Notes: generated by a model from the sequence alone, not told the origin. DNA of 33,920 bases from Candidatus Poribacteria bacterium (GCA_022822215.1 JAJECD010000224.1:1-33920); one strand, 5' to 3'. Shown: positions 7,930 through 16,059, numbered from the stretch's first letter. A program made the numbers and translations.

Positions 7930-9314
7930 GTCTGACAGTCCGCTTAAAAAACATTGGAATCCTAAAACAGGCAGAGTTTTCACTAGGCGACTTGACGCTT
8001 ATCTGTGGTGAGAATAACACTGGTAAGACCTACGCGACTTATGCTCTGTACGGTTTCTTGCAGTCTTGGTCGAGATTTAGCCCTATTCAGATTAGTGAGG
8101 ATCAGATTCGTAATTTACTTACACATGGCACTTTTGAAATTGAGTTGACACAATACGTCGAACAGGCAAATCAGACGCTTATAGATGCATGCAAGAGATA
8201 TCCTAAGCAATTGGATGAGATCTTTGCAGCACCTGAAGACACTTTTCACAACAGCAAGCTCCACATTGATATCGGCGAAAATAACCTACGTAATAGAGAA
8301 ATCAATGGAAAAATCAGGACCACGCAAGAGGGAAATTTTAACTTTTCAAAGCACATAGGTAGCGAAATCCTAACAGTTACGATAGAGATGGAAAAAGAGA
8401 AAAGAAAAATTGATTCGCATTTTGCAAGAATGTGCGTTGAACTTGCTATTCTCCGTGCTTTTTTTTCCGATGCTCTTCCTCGACCTTTTATATGCTCAGT
8501 TGAGCGGACAGGCGCGGCTATTTTCCGCAAGGAACTTAATTTTGCCCGGAACCGACTGCTTGACCAGATCGCAAAGACGAACCAAAAAGTGGATTCACGT
8601 GAACTTTTATTTGAAGGGTACCAAAATTACCCATGGCCAGTAAAGACTAATGTTGACTTTACGCGCCAACTTGAAGACATTGCGAAAAGTAAAAGTTTCA
8701 TCGCTAAAGAATATCCTGAAATATTAGATGACTTTACAGACATTGTTGGTGGCACATACACCATTACACAAAATGATCAACTCTACTATATCCCCAAAGG
8801 TACGCGACCATTGACGATGGTTGAAAGCTCAAGTTCTGCACGCGCCCTCTTAAACCTCAGTTTTTATCTCAATTGTATTGCCCAAAAAGGCGACCTGCTG
8901 ATGATAGATGAACCCGAATTAAGCCTGCACCCCGAAAACCAACGCCGTATCGCTAGGCTTTTTGCACGACTCGCGAACATAGGCGTTAAAGTCTTCGTAA
9001 CCACTCATAGCGACTACATCGTCAAGGAATTGAATACACTCATCATGCTCAACCACGACAAACCTCACTTGAAAAGAGTTGCTGAAGAAAATGGCTATCA
9101 GGATAACGAGTTAATTAACGCCGATCAGGTTAAAGTGTACATAGCGGAAGAAGCGTTAATGCCGTTAGAAGAAGGTCAGAAAAGACGAAGAAGGGGACAT
9201 ACGCTTGTACCTGCCGATATTGATCCCGAGTTCGGCATTGAAGTCGGTAGTTTTGACAAAACAATTGATGATATGAACAGGATTCAGCGCGACATCGTGT
9301 GGGGAGCAAAGTAA
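7926..9314 (+). CDS. AAA family ATPase (AAA_15/AAA_21, ABC-like)
   Basis: 462 residues. The Walker A motif GENNTGKT is at 28-35, Walker B LLMIDEPELSLHP around 324-336 with E329 as the likely catalytic base, and the switch histidine in TTHSD is H361. A helical insert separates them, as in the RecF/OLD-like ATPases. No TOPRIM motif follows; the last 60 or so residues are basic (EGQKRRRRGH) and then acidic. Such ATPases usually work with a separate effector, and the next gene overlaps this one by 16 bases. The start ATG overlaps the stop of the 28-residue ORF. Composition is AT-rich like the first ATPase. The role is inferred to be the sensor/motor of a two-gene defence module. Confidence 0.85.
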   Translation: MSLTVRLKNIGILKQAEFSLGDLTLICGENNTGKTYATYALYGFLQSWSRFSPIQISEDQIRNLLTHGTFEIELTQYVEQANQTLIDACKRYPKQLDEIFAAPEDTFHNSKLHIDIGENNLRNREINGKIRTTQEGNFNFSKHIGSEILTVTIEMEKEKRKIDSHFARMCVELAILRAFFSDALPRPFICSVERTGAAIFRKELNFARNRLLDQIAKTNQKVDSRELLFEGYQNYPWPVKTNVDFTRQLEDIAKSKSFIAKEYPEILDDFTDIVGGTYTITQNDQLYYIPKGTRPLTMVESSSSARALLNLSFYLNCIAQKGDLLMIDEPELSLHPENQRRIARLFARLANIGVKVFVTTHSDYIVKELNTLIMLNHDKPHLKRVAEENGYQDNELINADQVKVYIAEEALMPLEEGQKRRRRGHTLVPADIDPEFGIEVGSFDKTIDDMNRIQRDIVWGAK

Positions 9315-9877
9315 GATTAGTGAACGACATTACCGTATTACAAGAGATGCTCAATGCTGATCCCCAAGTTCCGTTACAACAAAGATCAGGGAAGTATTTC
9401 GTTACACTAACAGACAAACAAGCAAATACAACCGTAGAAATCACAGATCTTCCGCACGACTCAATTGTTATAAGAGCAGAGGCTTTTGAGCCTTCCAACG
9501 TTTTTAAAGGTTTAAAAGGTGAACGCAGACGGGCTGATTTCGTCATTGTGTCGAATACCGAAAATGAAAATTGGATTATCTGTATTGAAACACAGGCAGG
9601 AACAGGTAAAGATCCAGAACATGTTGAACAACAATTGAGGGGCGCGGAATGTTTTATCGGCTACTGTAAATGTATTGGGAAATCCTTCTGGCAATCAGAA
9701 AATTTTCTTGATGTCTACCAGTACAGGTTTGTAAGTATTGTAAACATTAACATTGACAAGCAAACCACGCGCTTCTATAAGCCCGGAAGCCAGCCCAAAA
9801 AGAAGTTGCATGACAGTCCTGAAAATTTCCAAGAAATCCAAGGACATCAAAGTCTCCATTTCAATCAACTGACTTGA
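9299..9877 (+). CDS. Putative effector with a degenerate PD-(D/E)XK-like core, partner of the ATPase
   Basis: Up to 192 residues of unrecognised family. ERRRADFVI (D80) followed about 15 residues later by WIICIETQAG (E97, Q99) has the spacing of a restriction-endonuclease-like D...ExK site, with Gln in place of Lys. DPEHVEQQLRGAECFIGYC reads as the helix that follows the core. Lys-to-Gln changes occur in some active members and also in inactive ones. The gene overlaps the upstream ATPase, which supports a functional pair. The start is uncertain: GTG 9299 has no obvious Shine-Dalgarno sequence; GTG 9320 is the alternative. The nuclease reading is a hypothesis. Confidence 0.6.
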   Translation: MGSKVRLVNDITVLQEMLNADPQVPLQQRSGKYFVTLTDKQANTTVEITDLPHDSIVIRAEAFEPSNVFKGLKGERRRADFVIVSNTENENWIICIETQAGTGKDPEHVEQQLRGAECFIGYCKCIGKSFWQSENFLDVYQYRFVSIVNINIDKQTTRFYKPGSQPKKKLHDSPENFQEIQGHQSLHFNQLT

Positions 9878-9948
9878 TAATATATCTCGACAAAGTAACC
9901 ATCACTGACACAGCAGCAACTGTATCTTTAAACCGAACGGTATAAACA

Positions 9949-10227
9949 ATGGAAGAACCGATAAACCGTACAAAAATCCCACAGATCGACTCAATTCAAG
10001 AACTTGCCCGCTTCTGGGATACACATGATTTAACCGATTTCGAGGACGAACTTGAGGAAGTACCAGAACCCGTTTTTGAATTGCTAACCGAACTTACTGT
10101 TCCCTTAGAACCCGAAGAATTTGAGGCACTTAGCGCACTCGCCAAGGCACATAACACCTCTCCTGTGAATCTGGTTCGAGAGTGGGTCATTGAACATATT
10201 GAAGCTCCATCAGAATCGACAACTTAA
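9949..10227 (+). CDS. CopG-type antitoxin (type II toxin-antitoxin), orphan
   Basis: 92 residues. IPQIDSIQELARFWDTHDL followed by TDFEDELEEV is the recognisable core of the CopG-antitoxin family (PF12441-type, BrnA-like), and the C-terminal stretch (LEPEEFEALSALAKAHNTSP, then VNLVREWVIEHI) is compatible with a ribbon-helix-helix DNA-binding domain. Such antitoxins normally follow a BrnT-like toxin gene, but none is seen: the upstream gene is the ATPase partner, which does not look like BrnT. It may be an orphan, a trans-acting repressor, or paired with an unrecognised toxin. It lies 22 bases before a PhyH gene. Confidence 0.8.
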   Translation: MEEPINRTKIPQIDSIQELARFWDTHDLTDFEDELEEVPEPVFELLTELTVPLEPEEFEALSALAKAHNTSPVNLVREWVIEHIEAPSESTT

Positions 10228-10249
10228 CACTAAGTGAGGAGAAAAACCA

Positions 10250-11125
10250 ATGCTACACACAAACGAAACATCTATCGACTTAGACTGGCACCCACTCTCC
10301 GACGAAGATATACGCCATTTCGACAACAACGGCTATCTCATCGTCCGGAATGTACTGGACTCAGATACCATAGGCGGACTCATTGAGGCAAGCGATCGAC
10401 TCATGGCGAGCGATCGGCGCGAGAATCGTCAACAAAATTTCGACAAATTATACGACAGTTTCCGAAATTCTATCTCCATTGACGATGCCTTCATTCCGCT
10501 ACTCACGCAGAAGACCATCCTCCCTGTTGTCGTCCAACTGCTCGGTGCGCACTTGCAGCTTATGACCTCACACCTCATATACAAACACCCGGATCCGGAA
10601 GGTACACCTGATACTACTCGCAGACCCGGTTGGCATCGCGACTACGCTATGGCAACGACAACACACGGCAACAAGGTGCCACGCATCTTGCTAAAATGTG
10701 CATATTACTTCACCGATCTGAGTGAACCCAATTCCGGCGTAACACTTGTCGCCCCCGGCAGCAACCACCTCCTTGAACGGGTTCCCATTCCAAAAGGACA
10801 AGCGGATCCCGAAGGTGCGCTCGAAGCGAGTTTACAACCTGGGGATTGCTTGCTGTTTGAGAATCGTACTTTTCATGCGGGGGCTGCGAACTTAACCGAC
10901 CAGATCCGTAAAGGTATAATGATCGGCTACGGTTACCGGTGGTTGATGCCGATGGATTATCGGACGCAGGAACAGACGTTGTTAGATAAACTCACGCCAC
11001 TTGAGCAGTATTTGGTGGGTGAACCCTTCACGAAAACGAAAGAATTTATTCCCAGTGGTAGCGAAAGTCCCCTCGCAGCGTGGTGTGAACAACACGGCAC
11101 ACCAGCAGTGAGACCGGTTTCTTAA
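10250..11125 (+). CDS. Phytanoyl-CoA dioxygenase (PhyH) family protein
   Basis: 291-residue Fe(II)/2-oxoglutarate-dependent oxygenase. The metal triad is visible as WHRDY (H129, D131) and FHAGAAN (H209), and an arginine 8-10 residues on (DQIRKG) is placed to bind 2-oxoglutarate. GVTLVAPGSNHLL is the typical strand-turn before the distal histidine. The family hydroxylates diverse small molecules; the substrate cannot be told from sequence. A good Shine-Dalgarno sequence (GAGGAG) precedes the ATG. It is convergent with another PhyH gene, with only 5 bases between the stops. Confidence 0.9.
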   Translation: MLHTNETSIDLDWHPLSDEDIRHFDNNGYLIVRNVLDSDTIGGLIEASDRLMASDRRENRQQNFDKLYDSFRNSISIDDAFIPLLTQKTILPVVVQLLGAHLQLMTSHLIYKHPDPEGTPDTTRRPGWHRDYAMATTTHGNKVPRILLKCAYYFTDLSEPNSGVTLVAPGSNHLLERVPIPKGQADPEGALEASLQPGDCLLFENRTFHAGAANLTDQIRKGIMIGYGYRWLMPMDYRTQEQTLLDKLTPLEQYLVGEPFTKTKEFIPSGSESPLAAWCEQHGTPAVRPVS

Positions 11126-11130
11126 CTTAT

Positions 11131-11940
11131 TTACGTCAACGTAATAACGTCCTTTTTAACAATCTCTTTCGTGTGGAAGTGATCCGCCTGGGAGATGAGT
11201 TCCAACGTTTCCGGCGACAATCGTCCTCTAACCTCTTCCGACACGCGACTCTCACCGCGATGCTGCGGTCTATAGCGTAAGGTTAAGACGCAACGGTACC
11301 GATCTTCCGGTTTCCAAGGCAGCGCACCGTGCGTCAAGAGTTCAGAGATAATCACGAAATCCCCCGCTTTCGGCGTGATGTTAACAACCCCTTCTGGAAC
11401 ATCATCGGCATCTTTGATCCTTCCGTTGTGATAGAGGTGTTCAGGGCGATCAAAAAGGGTCTTGTGTGTGCCGGGAACGACCAGCAACCCACCATCTCCG
11501 GGGTTCACGTCGTACAGATACGGGAAAACGACAAAATCGTCACAAAAGATGCGACCGTTTCGGACTTCATACCGATTGGCGTGCCATCCAAAATCTTCTC
11601 GCGCGCAATGCAAGCGTAAGCCTTCCGCCGACTCCGACGCACCTGCCCGATCCGCAATCATCGTGCCGCGGAACAGTTGCGGTCGGTCATTCGTCAACTC
11701 CTTGATGATCGGCCAGGTGGCTCGGTGCAGTGTGAGTGTTTCTAAAGGTTTCGCGAAGGCAAAACCGTTTGGAAGGTTTTTTTCCCTGGAGTCAAATCCG
11801 GGAGGGAGTTTTTCGGTAGGGGTATTGATGTATTCCTCTGCTGCTGCTTGTGCTGCTCTCAACTCTTCGTCGCTCATAACATTCTTTAGGTGCAGGTATC
11901 CTGTAACATCAAAAAGATAACGCTGTTCAGGGGTCATCAT
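11131..11940 (-). CDS. PhyH-like protein with an atypical metal site
   Basis: 269 residues, starting at the ATG at 11940 with AAGGAG 8 bases upstream; an in-frame GTG at 11949 lies inside the Shine-Dalgarno sequence. The fold is clear from VNPGDGGLLVVPGTHK (about 145-160), a distal THG (H204) and a following arginine. The proximal H-x-D motif is not obvious: candidates are LHCARED (H111) and GWHAN (H120, with Asn at the acid position). This pattern is typical of a PhyH subgroup lacking the canonical HxD, so metal binding may be changed or lost. Substrate unknown. Confidence 0.85.
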   Translation of the reverse strand: MMTPEQRYLFDVTGYLHLKNVMSDEELRAAQAAAEEYINTPTEKLPPGFDSREKNLPNGFAFAKPLETLTLHRATWPIIKELTNDRPQLFRGTMIADRAGASESAEGLRLHCAREDFGWHANRYEVRNGRIFCDDFVVFPYLYDVNPGDGGLLVVPGTHKTLFDRPEHLYHNGRIKDADDVPEGVVNITPKAGDFVIISELLTHGALPWKPEDRYRCVLTLRYRPQHRGESRVSEEVRGRLSPETLELISQADHFHTKEIVKKDVITLT

Positions 11941-11999
11941 AAATCTCACTCCTTGTCATAAAATAGAATTTATGCAAAACCTGCTTCTTTGCCGGTGCA

Positions 12000-12061
12000 A
12001 GTGGAAGACTGGAAGATTGGAGGAAGTATATCCAACCTTCCTGCCCTTCCAGCCTTCCACT
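12000..12061. repeat. Imperfect inverted repeat downstream of the enolase-family gene
   Basis: AGTGGAAGACTGGAAG (12000-12015) and its complement at 12046-12061 pair at 15 of 16 positions around a 30-base loop that itself contains GGAGGAAG and ACCTTCC. It lies within the short gap between two - strand genes and has no T-run on either side. It is probably a low-complexity or dispersed repeat rather than a terminator. Confidence 0.5.
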
Positions 12062-12067
12062 CCCAAT

Positions 12068-13333
12068 CTAAACCAATGCCTCCCATACCGGCCAATCACT
12101 CTCCTGCAAACGCTTGAATAACTTATCAAACGCCTCGCTACCGTCATCTTCCCATTCATCCAAACGTACACCCGGGGCATAAGATTCGTCTACCCCCTGC
12201 TTCATGAGGCGTTCTGCCTGTTGTAGATTGCGGTAATAGTGCTTTACATCACCCGGTAGCGTGACAACAGAGATATGCCGTTTCCATTCCGGTTCAGACG
12301 TTTGGGAATAGCGTCTCACAGCACCTTCGTCCAACACAACACCCAACCCTGCACCCTCTGGCACCTGCATGAACCCGCGCTGGACTTTGTGGGATGTAAC
12401 AATCAAATCATCTTCATAGGCGTGACTGGCGGTTACACCGGGCAAGGTCGCCGTCGGCATCACTGCCCCCAAATGACACGCAAATGCCGCCGTGATACCC
12501 GTGCCGACATACTGCAGCAGAATCGGCGTATTCGCAGCAGCGAAAGCCCACCCCGATGCCAGTGCACTCTTGACACTTTCATGGCTGCATAACGCACCGT
12601 CAAAATCACCCGCTCGTAGTCCAATCCAAGGACCAGAAGGTTGACGCGACGCGCCTTCTCGGATGACACCAACACCGTGCAGATAAAACGGAATCCGAAT
12701 CTCTCGATGCAGTCGCCGCCAGCCCTCTACATCATACGCGAAGATTGGTTCCTCAAGACCTTTGACAACCGGAATCTTCTCCAGTTCTCGCAGGATAGGG
12801 AGTGCCTTCTCAACATTGATAAGCGAACCGTTAAAGTCAAACTCTACACGAAAATCAGGAGGCGCGACCGCTTGAATTGCCCTTGACTGCTCGACGACAT
12901 CATAGAAGGCACGTGCCTTGCACTTGAGACCGCGGTATCCGCGTTCAGCGGCGATTTGAACTTCGGCAGCAGTGTCTTCAGGAGACATACACGGCATCCA
13001 CCATCCCATCGCAACCCAATCCCGAACCTGCTGCCCCATCAGTTTCCACGCAGGTAAACCGAGGTGTTTCCCCATCAGGTCATAGCACGCCATGTCAAGG
13101 TTAAAACGTCCTTCACCCATGACATGGTCAAACGGATTTGTGCCCAGATAGGTGTCCAAAACCTCTTGCTCAAACGGCGGTCCTGGATTTTCTCCGAGTC
13201 CGACGAGACCGGTATCGGTATAAAACTTGTAGACCGTGACCAACTCGGTCATCGCAAAGTGATAGTATTGTTTGCGAATCCGTTTTTCATAAGGCACATG
13301 CAACGGAATCGCTTCAATAGCAGTAATTTCCAT
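12068..13333 (-). CDS. Enolase-superfamily protein (mandelate racemase/muconate lactonizing type)
   Basis: 421 residues. The N-terminal capping domain (MEITAIEAIPLHVPYEKRI) is followed by a barrel with GLKCKAR (K137, K139, the KxK catalytic motif), FDFNGS (D166) and GLEEPIF (E194/E195) as two metal ligands; the third ligand probably lies in RAGDFDGAL. Members abstract a proton alpha to a carboxylate, typically dehydrating or epimerising sugar acids. The C-terminal extension of 60 or so residues is longer than in most relatives. Substrate is not predictable here, but neighbouring dehydrogenases and reductases fit a sugar-acid pathway. Confidence 0.88.
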   Translation of the reverse strand: MEITAIEAIPLHVPYEKRIRKQYYHFAMTELVTVYKFYTDTGLVGLGENPGPPFEQEVLDTYLGTNPFDHVMGEGRFNLDMACYDLMGKHLGLPAWKLMGQQVRDWVAMGWWMPCMSPEDTAAEVQIAAERGYRGLKCKARAFYDVVEQSRAIQAVAPPDFRVEFDFNGSLINVEKALPILRELEKIPVVKGLEEPIFAYDVEGWRRLHREIRIPFYLHGVGVIREGASRQPSGPWIGLRAGDFDGALCSHESVKSALASGWAFAAANTPILLQYVGTGITAAFACHLGAVMPTATLPGVTASHAYEDDLIVTSHKVQRGFMQVPEGAGLGVVLDEGAVRRYSQTSEPEWKRHISVVTLPGDVKHYYRNLQQAERLMKQGVDESYAPGVRLDEWEDDGSEAFDKLFKRLQESDWPVWEALV

Positions 13334-13578
13334 TTTTTTAACTATCGCTCCTGAGCTGCTGCGTCCGTTGTCCTTGCAGGTTTTCTTCTAATTTGTAAGG
13401 AGTTAGGGTCCGTGCGTTTTTATTTTCCTTTCTTTCGGAAGTTGTCGTAGAAAAGATTATCCTTACTTTTCCTTCGTGTCCCCAATTATTTTACCAAAGT
13501 CCTTGAAAAGCGTCAAATCTAAAATTCGGAGTTTCCTCCTACTAAAAATATGAAGGATCCCGATGCCTTATGAAAAAT
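13334..13578. other. Intergenic region without a recognisable gene
   Basis: Between the divergent enolase-family gene and the hic locus. I see no ORF with coding character, RNA gene or strong hairpin. The enolase-family gene has AGGAG about 14 bases before its ATG. The right end leads into the hic promoter. Confidence 0.5.
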
Positions 13579-13607
13579 TTGACAAACTGCCTAAAATGTA
13601 GTACACT
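13579..13607 (+). promoter_or_regulatory. Sigma70-like promoter of the hic locus
   Basis: TTGACA (13579-13584), 17-base spacer, TACACT (13602-13607). A perfect -35 and optimal spacing with a 4/6 -10. It lies directly ahead of the truncated hicA and presumably now drives hicB. HicB proteins usually repress such promoters. Confidence 0.65.
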
Positions 13608-13665
13608 TCTTAACAACCTCAAGAACTAACAAATAACTTTGGCATCCTCATGCTTCCACTGGCGG

Positions 13666-13782
13666 AGCCATCAATACCCAACTAAACCTGGCACCGTAAC
13701 TGTTGCCGGAAATTTAGGTGAAGATGCAACACCTGGGATGCACAACAGTGTTCTCAAGCAAGCAGGACTTAAGAATCGATAG
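13666..13782 (+). pseudogene. Truncated hicA toxin remnant (C-terminal part only)
   Basis: Reading from 13666 gives SHQYPTKPGTVTVAGNLGED and then a segment ending VLKQAGLKNR before TAG (13780-13782). This matches the conserved HicA end, from the catalytic SH (the HicA active-site histidine region) to the KQAGL tail. The N-terminal half is absent: the frame upstream has a stop at 13627 and no HicA-like start. TAG overlaps the AGGAG of hicB, the usual hicA-hicB spacing. The toxin is therefore probably dead. Confidence 0.7.
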
Positions 13783-13792
13783 GAGTCAATTT

Positions 13793-14050
13793 ATGCAGTA
13801 CGTTGTTATTTTTGAAAAGGGCGAAAATAGTTACGGTGCTTATGTACCAGATCTCCCCGGCTGTGTCGCAGCAGCAAAAACGTTAGACGAAGTGCAGATA
13901 TTGATTGCGGAAGCTATTGAATTTCATATTGAAGGATTGCGAGAACACGGGGAAGCCATCCCTCCTCCATCACCACTGTCAGATATTCAAGGAACGCTGC
14001 TTGAATCGTCTCAACATCTATTTCCAGCTTTAATCACGGCAACAGCCTGA
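13793..14050 (+). CDS. hicB: HicB-family antitoxin
   Basis: 85 residues. MQYVVIFEKGENSYGAYVPD followed by LPGCVAAAKTLDEV is the HicB partial RNase H-like fold, and AIEFHIEGLREHGEAIPPPS is the usual end of that domain. It is short and lacks an obvious C-terminal DNA-binding domain. ATG 13793 has AGGAG 7 bases upstream; the longer in-frame start at 13718 runs through hicA sequence and is rejected. Normally it neutralises the mRNA interferase HicA; here the toxin gene ahead is truncated, so it may be a solitary antitoxin. Confidence 0.88.
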   Translation: MQYVVIFEKGENSYGAYVPDLPGCVAAAKTLDEVQILIAEAIEFHIEGLREHGEAIPPPSPLSDIQGTLLESSQHLFPALITATA

Positions 14051-14230
14051 TTGCTTTTTCCTGCGAACTTACTTGACTGTATTGACCGATGTCCTGTAGG
14101 TACAATGCTCCGGACGTCCCTGTGTACGGTATTATGAGTGATAGTGAACGTTGACAATAATGCCGTCTTTAACGCTCCCCGTCAAATTCCATGCTTTAGG
14201 TTGCCGGATGTAGACAGAAGGTTTAGTACA

Positions 14231-14875
14231 ATGGCATTTAGCGATTTTAAAAGGATCTCTGAAGTTCAAGAAAAATTCAGAATCAAATACACAGTAAACG
14301 ACTTTTTCGAGACTGAGGAAGCGAATCCATCAACGCAATTCTTGGAAGAATTCAGGTTCACTATGGAAAACGTCAACGTTTTCTCGTCTGAGGCATCACG
14401 CTGTGAAGCGATTATCTTTCCTATTTTAAGGGAAGCTTATAAAGCTTATGCCGACACCTACGCGCTTTGGATAAGAGAACCTATTATCTACGATGAAACC
14501 TTAAACGGCACGCCAGATTACCTCGTCGCTACAAAATCCGAATTAGGCATGACGGTTGTCGGTACACCCGTCGTAATACTCGTTGAAGCGAAGAAGAACG
14601 ATTTTGAACAAGGCTGGGGGCAATGTCTCGCAGAACTGGTAGCAGCACAGAAAATCAACAGTGATCCAGATGTCCCCGTCTACGGCATTGTCAGCGATGG
14701 TGAACGATGGCAATTTGGGTATCTTGTGGGTGATAATTTCACCCAAAACAGAACGAGTTTTAGCATAGATAATTTGCCAGGCCTCTTTGGGGCGATTAAC
14801 ACCGTTTTTAAAGCGGCAAGTGAGACAGAATCAGCGCGGGGCAAAGACTGGGAAGGTGATATAGGAAAAGTGTAA
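14231..14875 (+). CDS. PD-(D/E)XK nuclease-like protein
   Basis: 214 residues from ATG 14231 (an in-frame GTG at 14138 adds 31 residues with poor coding character). GTPDYLVA (D96) followed by VVILVEAKKND (E119, K121) gives a complete D...ExK active site, then QGWGQCLAELVAAQ, the helix with a Gln seen in many restriction-like nucleases. YGIVSDGERWQFGYL resembles the end of Type I HsdR-like N-terminal domains and many free-standing homologues. No methyltransferase is adjacent. It lies downstream of hicB and is convergent with a dehydrogenase, with 3 bases between stops. Its role in defence or DNA repair is an inference. Confidence 0.78.
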   Translation: MAFSDFKRISEVQEKFRIKYTVNDFFETEEANPSTQFLEEFRFTMENVNVFSSEASRCEAIIFPILREAYKAYADTYALWIREPIIYDETLNGTPDYLVATKSELGMTVVGTPVVILVEAKKNDFEQGWGQCLAELVAAQKINSDPDVPVYGIVSDGERWQFGYLVGDNFTQNRTSFSIDNLPGLFGAINTVFKAASETESARGKDWEGDIGKV

Positions 14876-14878
14876 CCC

Positions 14879-15952
14879 TCACGGCACCAACTGCACCTTA
14901 ATGGAATCCGACCCTTCCTGAACCATCTCAAATCCTGTAAGATAATCCTCCAACGGCAATTGATGCGTTACCATAAGACTCACATCAATCAAACCGCGAT
15001 GGATATAATCTATCGCCAACGGATACGCATACGGACCCAGATGTGAGCCGTGGATATTCAATTCCTTTGTATCCCCAATGATAGTCCAATCCACAGTTAC
15101 CGGTTCCCGCATGACGCTGAATTCTACAAATGTGCCAGCCTTTCGGATCATGTGCAATCCCTGTTCAACCGCTTTCGGATGTCCCGTCGCCTCAATATAG
15201 ACATCACACCCATAGCCTTCCGTCAAATCTAACACCGCCTGCACAGCATCCGTTTCCGATGGATTAATCCCGATATCCGCGCCCAACTTCTTAGCAACCT
15301 CCAACCGGTTTGGCATCAGGTCAACAGCGATAAGCACCCCTGGGCTTTTCAATTTTGCCGCGCCAATCATACCGAGTCCGAGCGTCCCTGCTCCCGCAAC
15401 TACGACGACATCTCCAAACTCAATGTTCCCGCGTTGCACAGCGTGAATTGAACAAGCGAGCGGCTCAATCACCGCTGCATTCGCCGTCGGAATGTCAGAA
15501 GGCACCTTGTAAACGAGCGAACGCGCCGGAAACTTCATATAGTCCGCCATCCCGCCGTTGACAACAGGTTGAAACCCGTAAATATTGTGGACCTGGCAGA
15601 GCCAATACTTCCCCGTTCGGCAGTAACGGCACTCCCAACACGGGACGATCTGCTCAGCAATGGCAGTATCACCCATCTGGAGACTATACTTCTCACCCGC
15701 GCCTTCACCGAGTTCCACAACCTCACCGATGAATTCGTGTCCAGCGATAACAGGTGCTTCTACATAAGGTTTGCGATGTTCATCCCCCCAGAAAAGTGGC
15801 GCGCCTGTCCAGCATTTGATGTCGCTGGCACAGATACCGCAGGCGTTTACCTTAATAACAACTTCACCGGGACCCGCCTCCGGCATCGGGACCTCTTCAA
15901 GACGGTAATCCCACGGTTCACGACACATAATCGCACGCATCGTTTCCGACAT
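14879..15952 (-). CDS. Zinc-dependent alcohol/polyol dehydrogenase (MDR family)
   Basis: 357 residues. Catalytic zinc motif GICASD (C41) and GHE (H72, E73); structural zinc loop CWECRYCRTGKYWLC with four cysteines; nucleotide-binding GAGTLGLGMIGAA. This is the threonine/sorbitol dehydrogenase-like branch that oxidises secondary alcohols with NAD(P). AAGGAG lies 8 bases before the ATG. It is convergent with the nuclease-like gene. Substrate cannot be told. Confidence 0.92.
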   Translation of the reverse strand: MSETMRAIMCREPWDYRLEEVPMPEAGPGEVVIKVNACGICASDIKCWTGAPLFWGDEHRKPYVEAPVIAGHEFIGEVVELGEGAGEKYSLQMGDTAIAEQIVPCWECRYCRTGKYWLCQVHNIYGFQPVVNGGMADYMKFPARSLVYKVPSDIPTANAAVIEPLACSIHAVQRGNIEFGDVVVVAGAGTLGLGMIGAAKLKSPGVLIAVDLMPNRLEVAKKLGADIGINPSETDAVQAVLDLTEGYGCDVYIEATGHPKAVEQGLHMIRKAGTFVEFSVMREPVTVDWTIIGDTKELNIHGSHLGPYAYPLAIDYIHRGLIDVSLMVTHQLPLEDYLTGFEMVQEGSDSIKVQLVP

Positions 15953-16059
15953 GCAAATACTCCTTATCGAATTTAGTCATCAGTTGTTCGTGCAGCGGTT
16001 GCCAACGTTTGTAATACCACACAACCTCTTTGCTGACCGCTGAGAGCGCAGCGACCTAA

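Noticed and set aside
11131-11144. Palindrome TTACGTCAACGTAA between convergent PhyH genes as a terminator
   Set aside because: It is formed by the last codons and stop of the - strand gene, has a 6-bp stem and no T-run.
13718-13792. Longer N-terminus for HicB
   Set aside because: These bases encode the hicA tail in another frame, and a good Shine-Dalgarno sequence points to ATG 13793.
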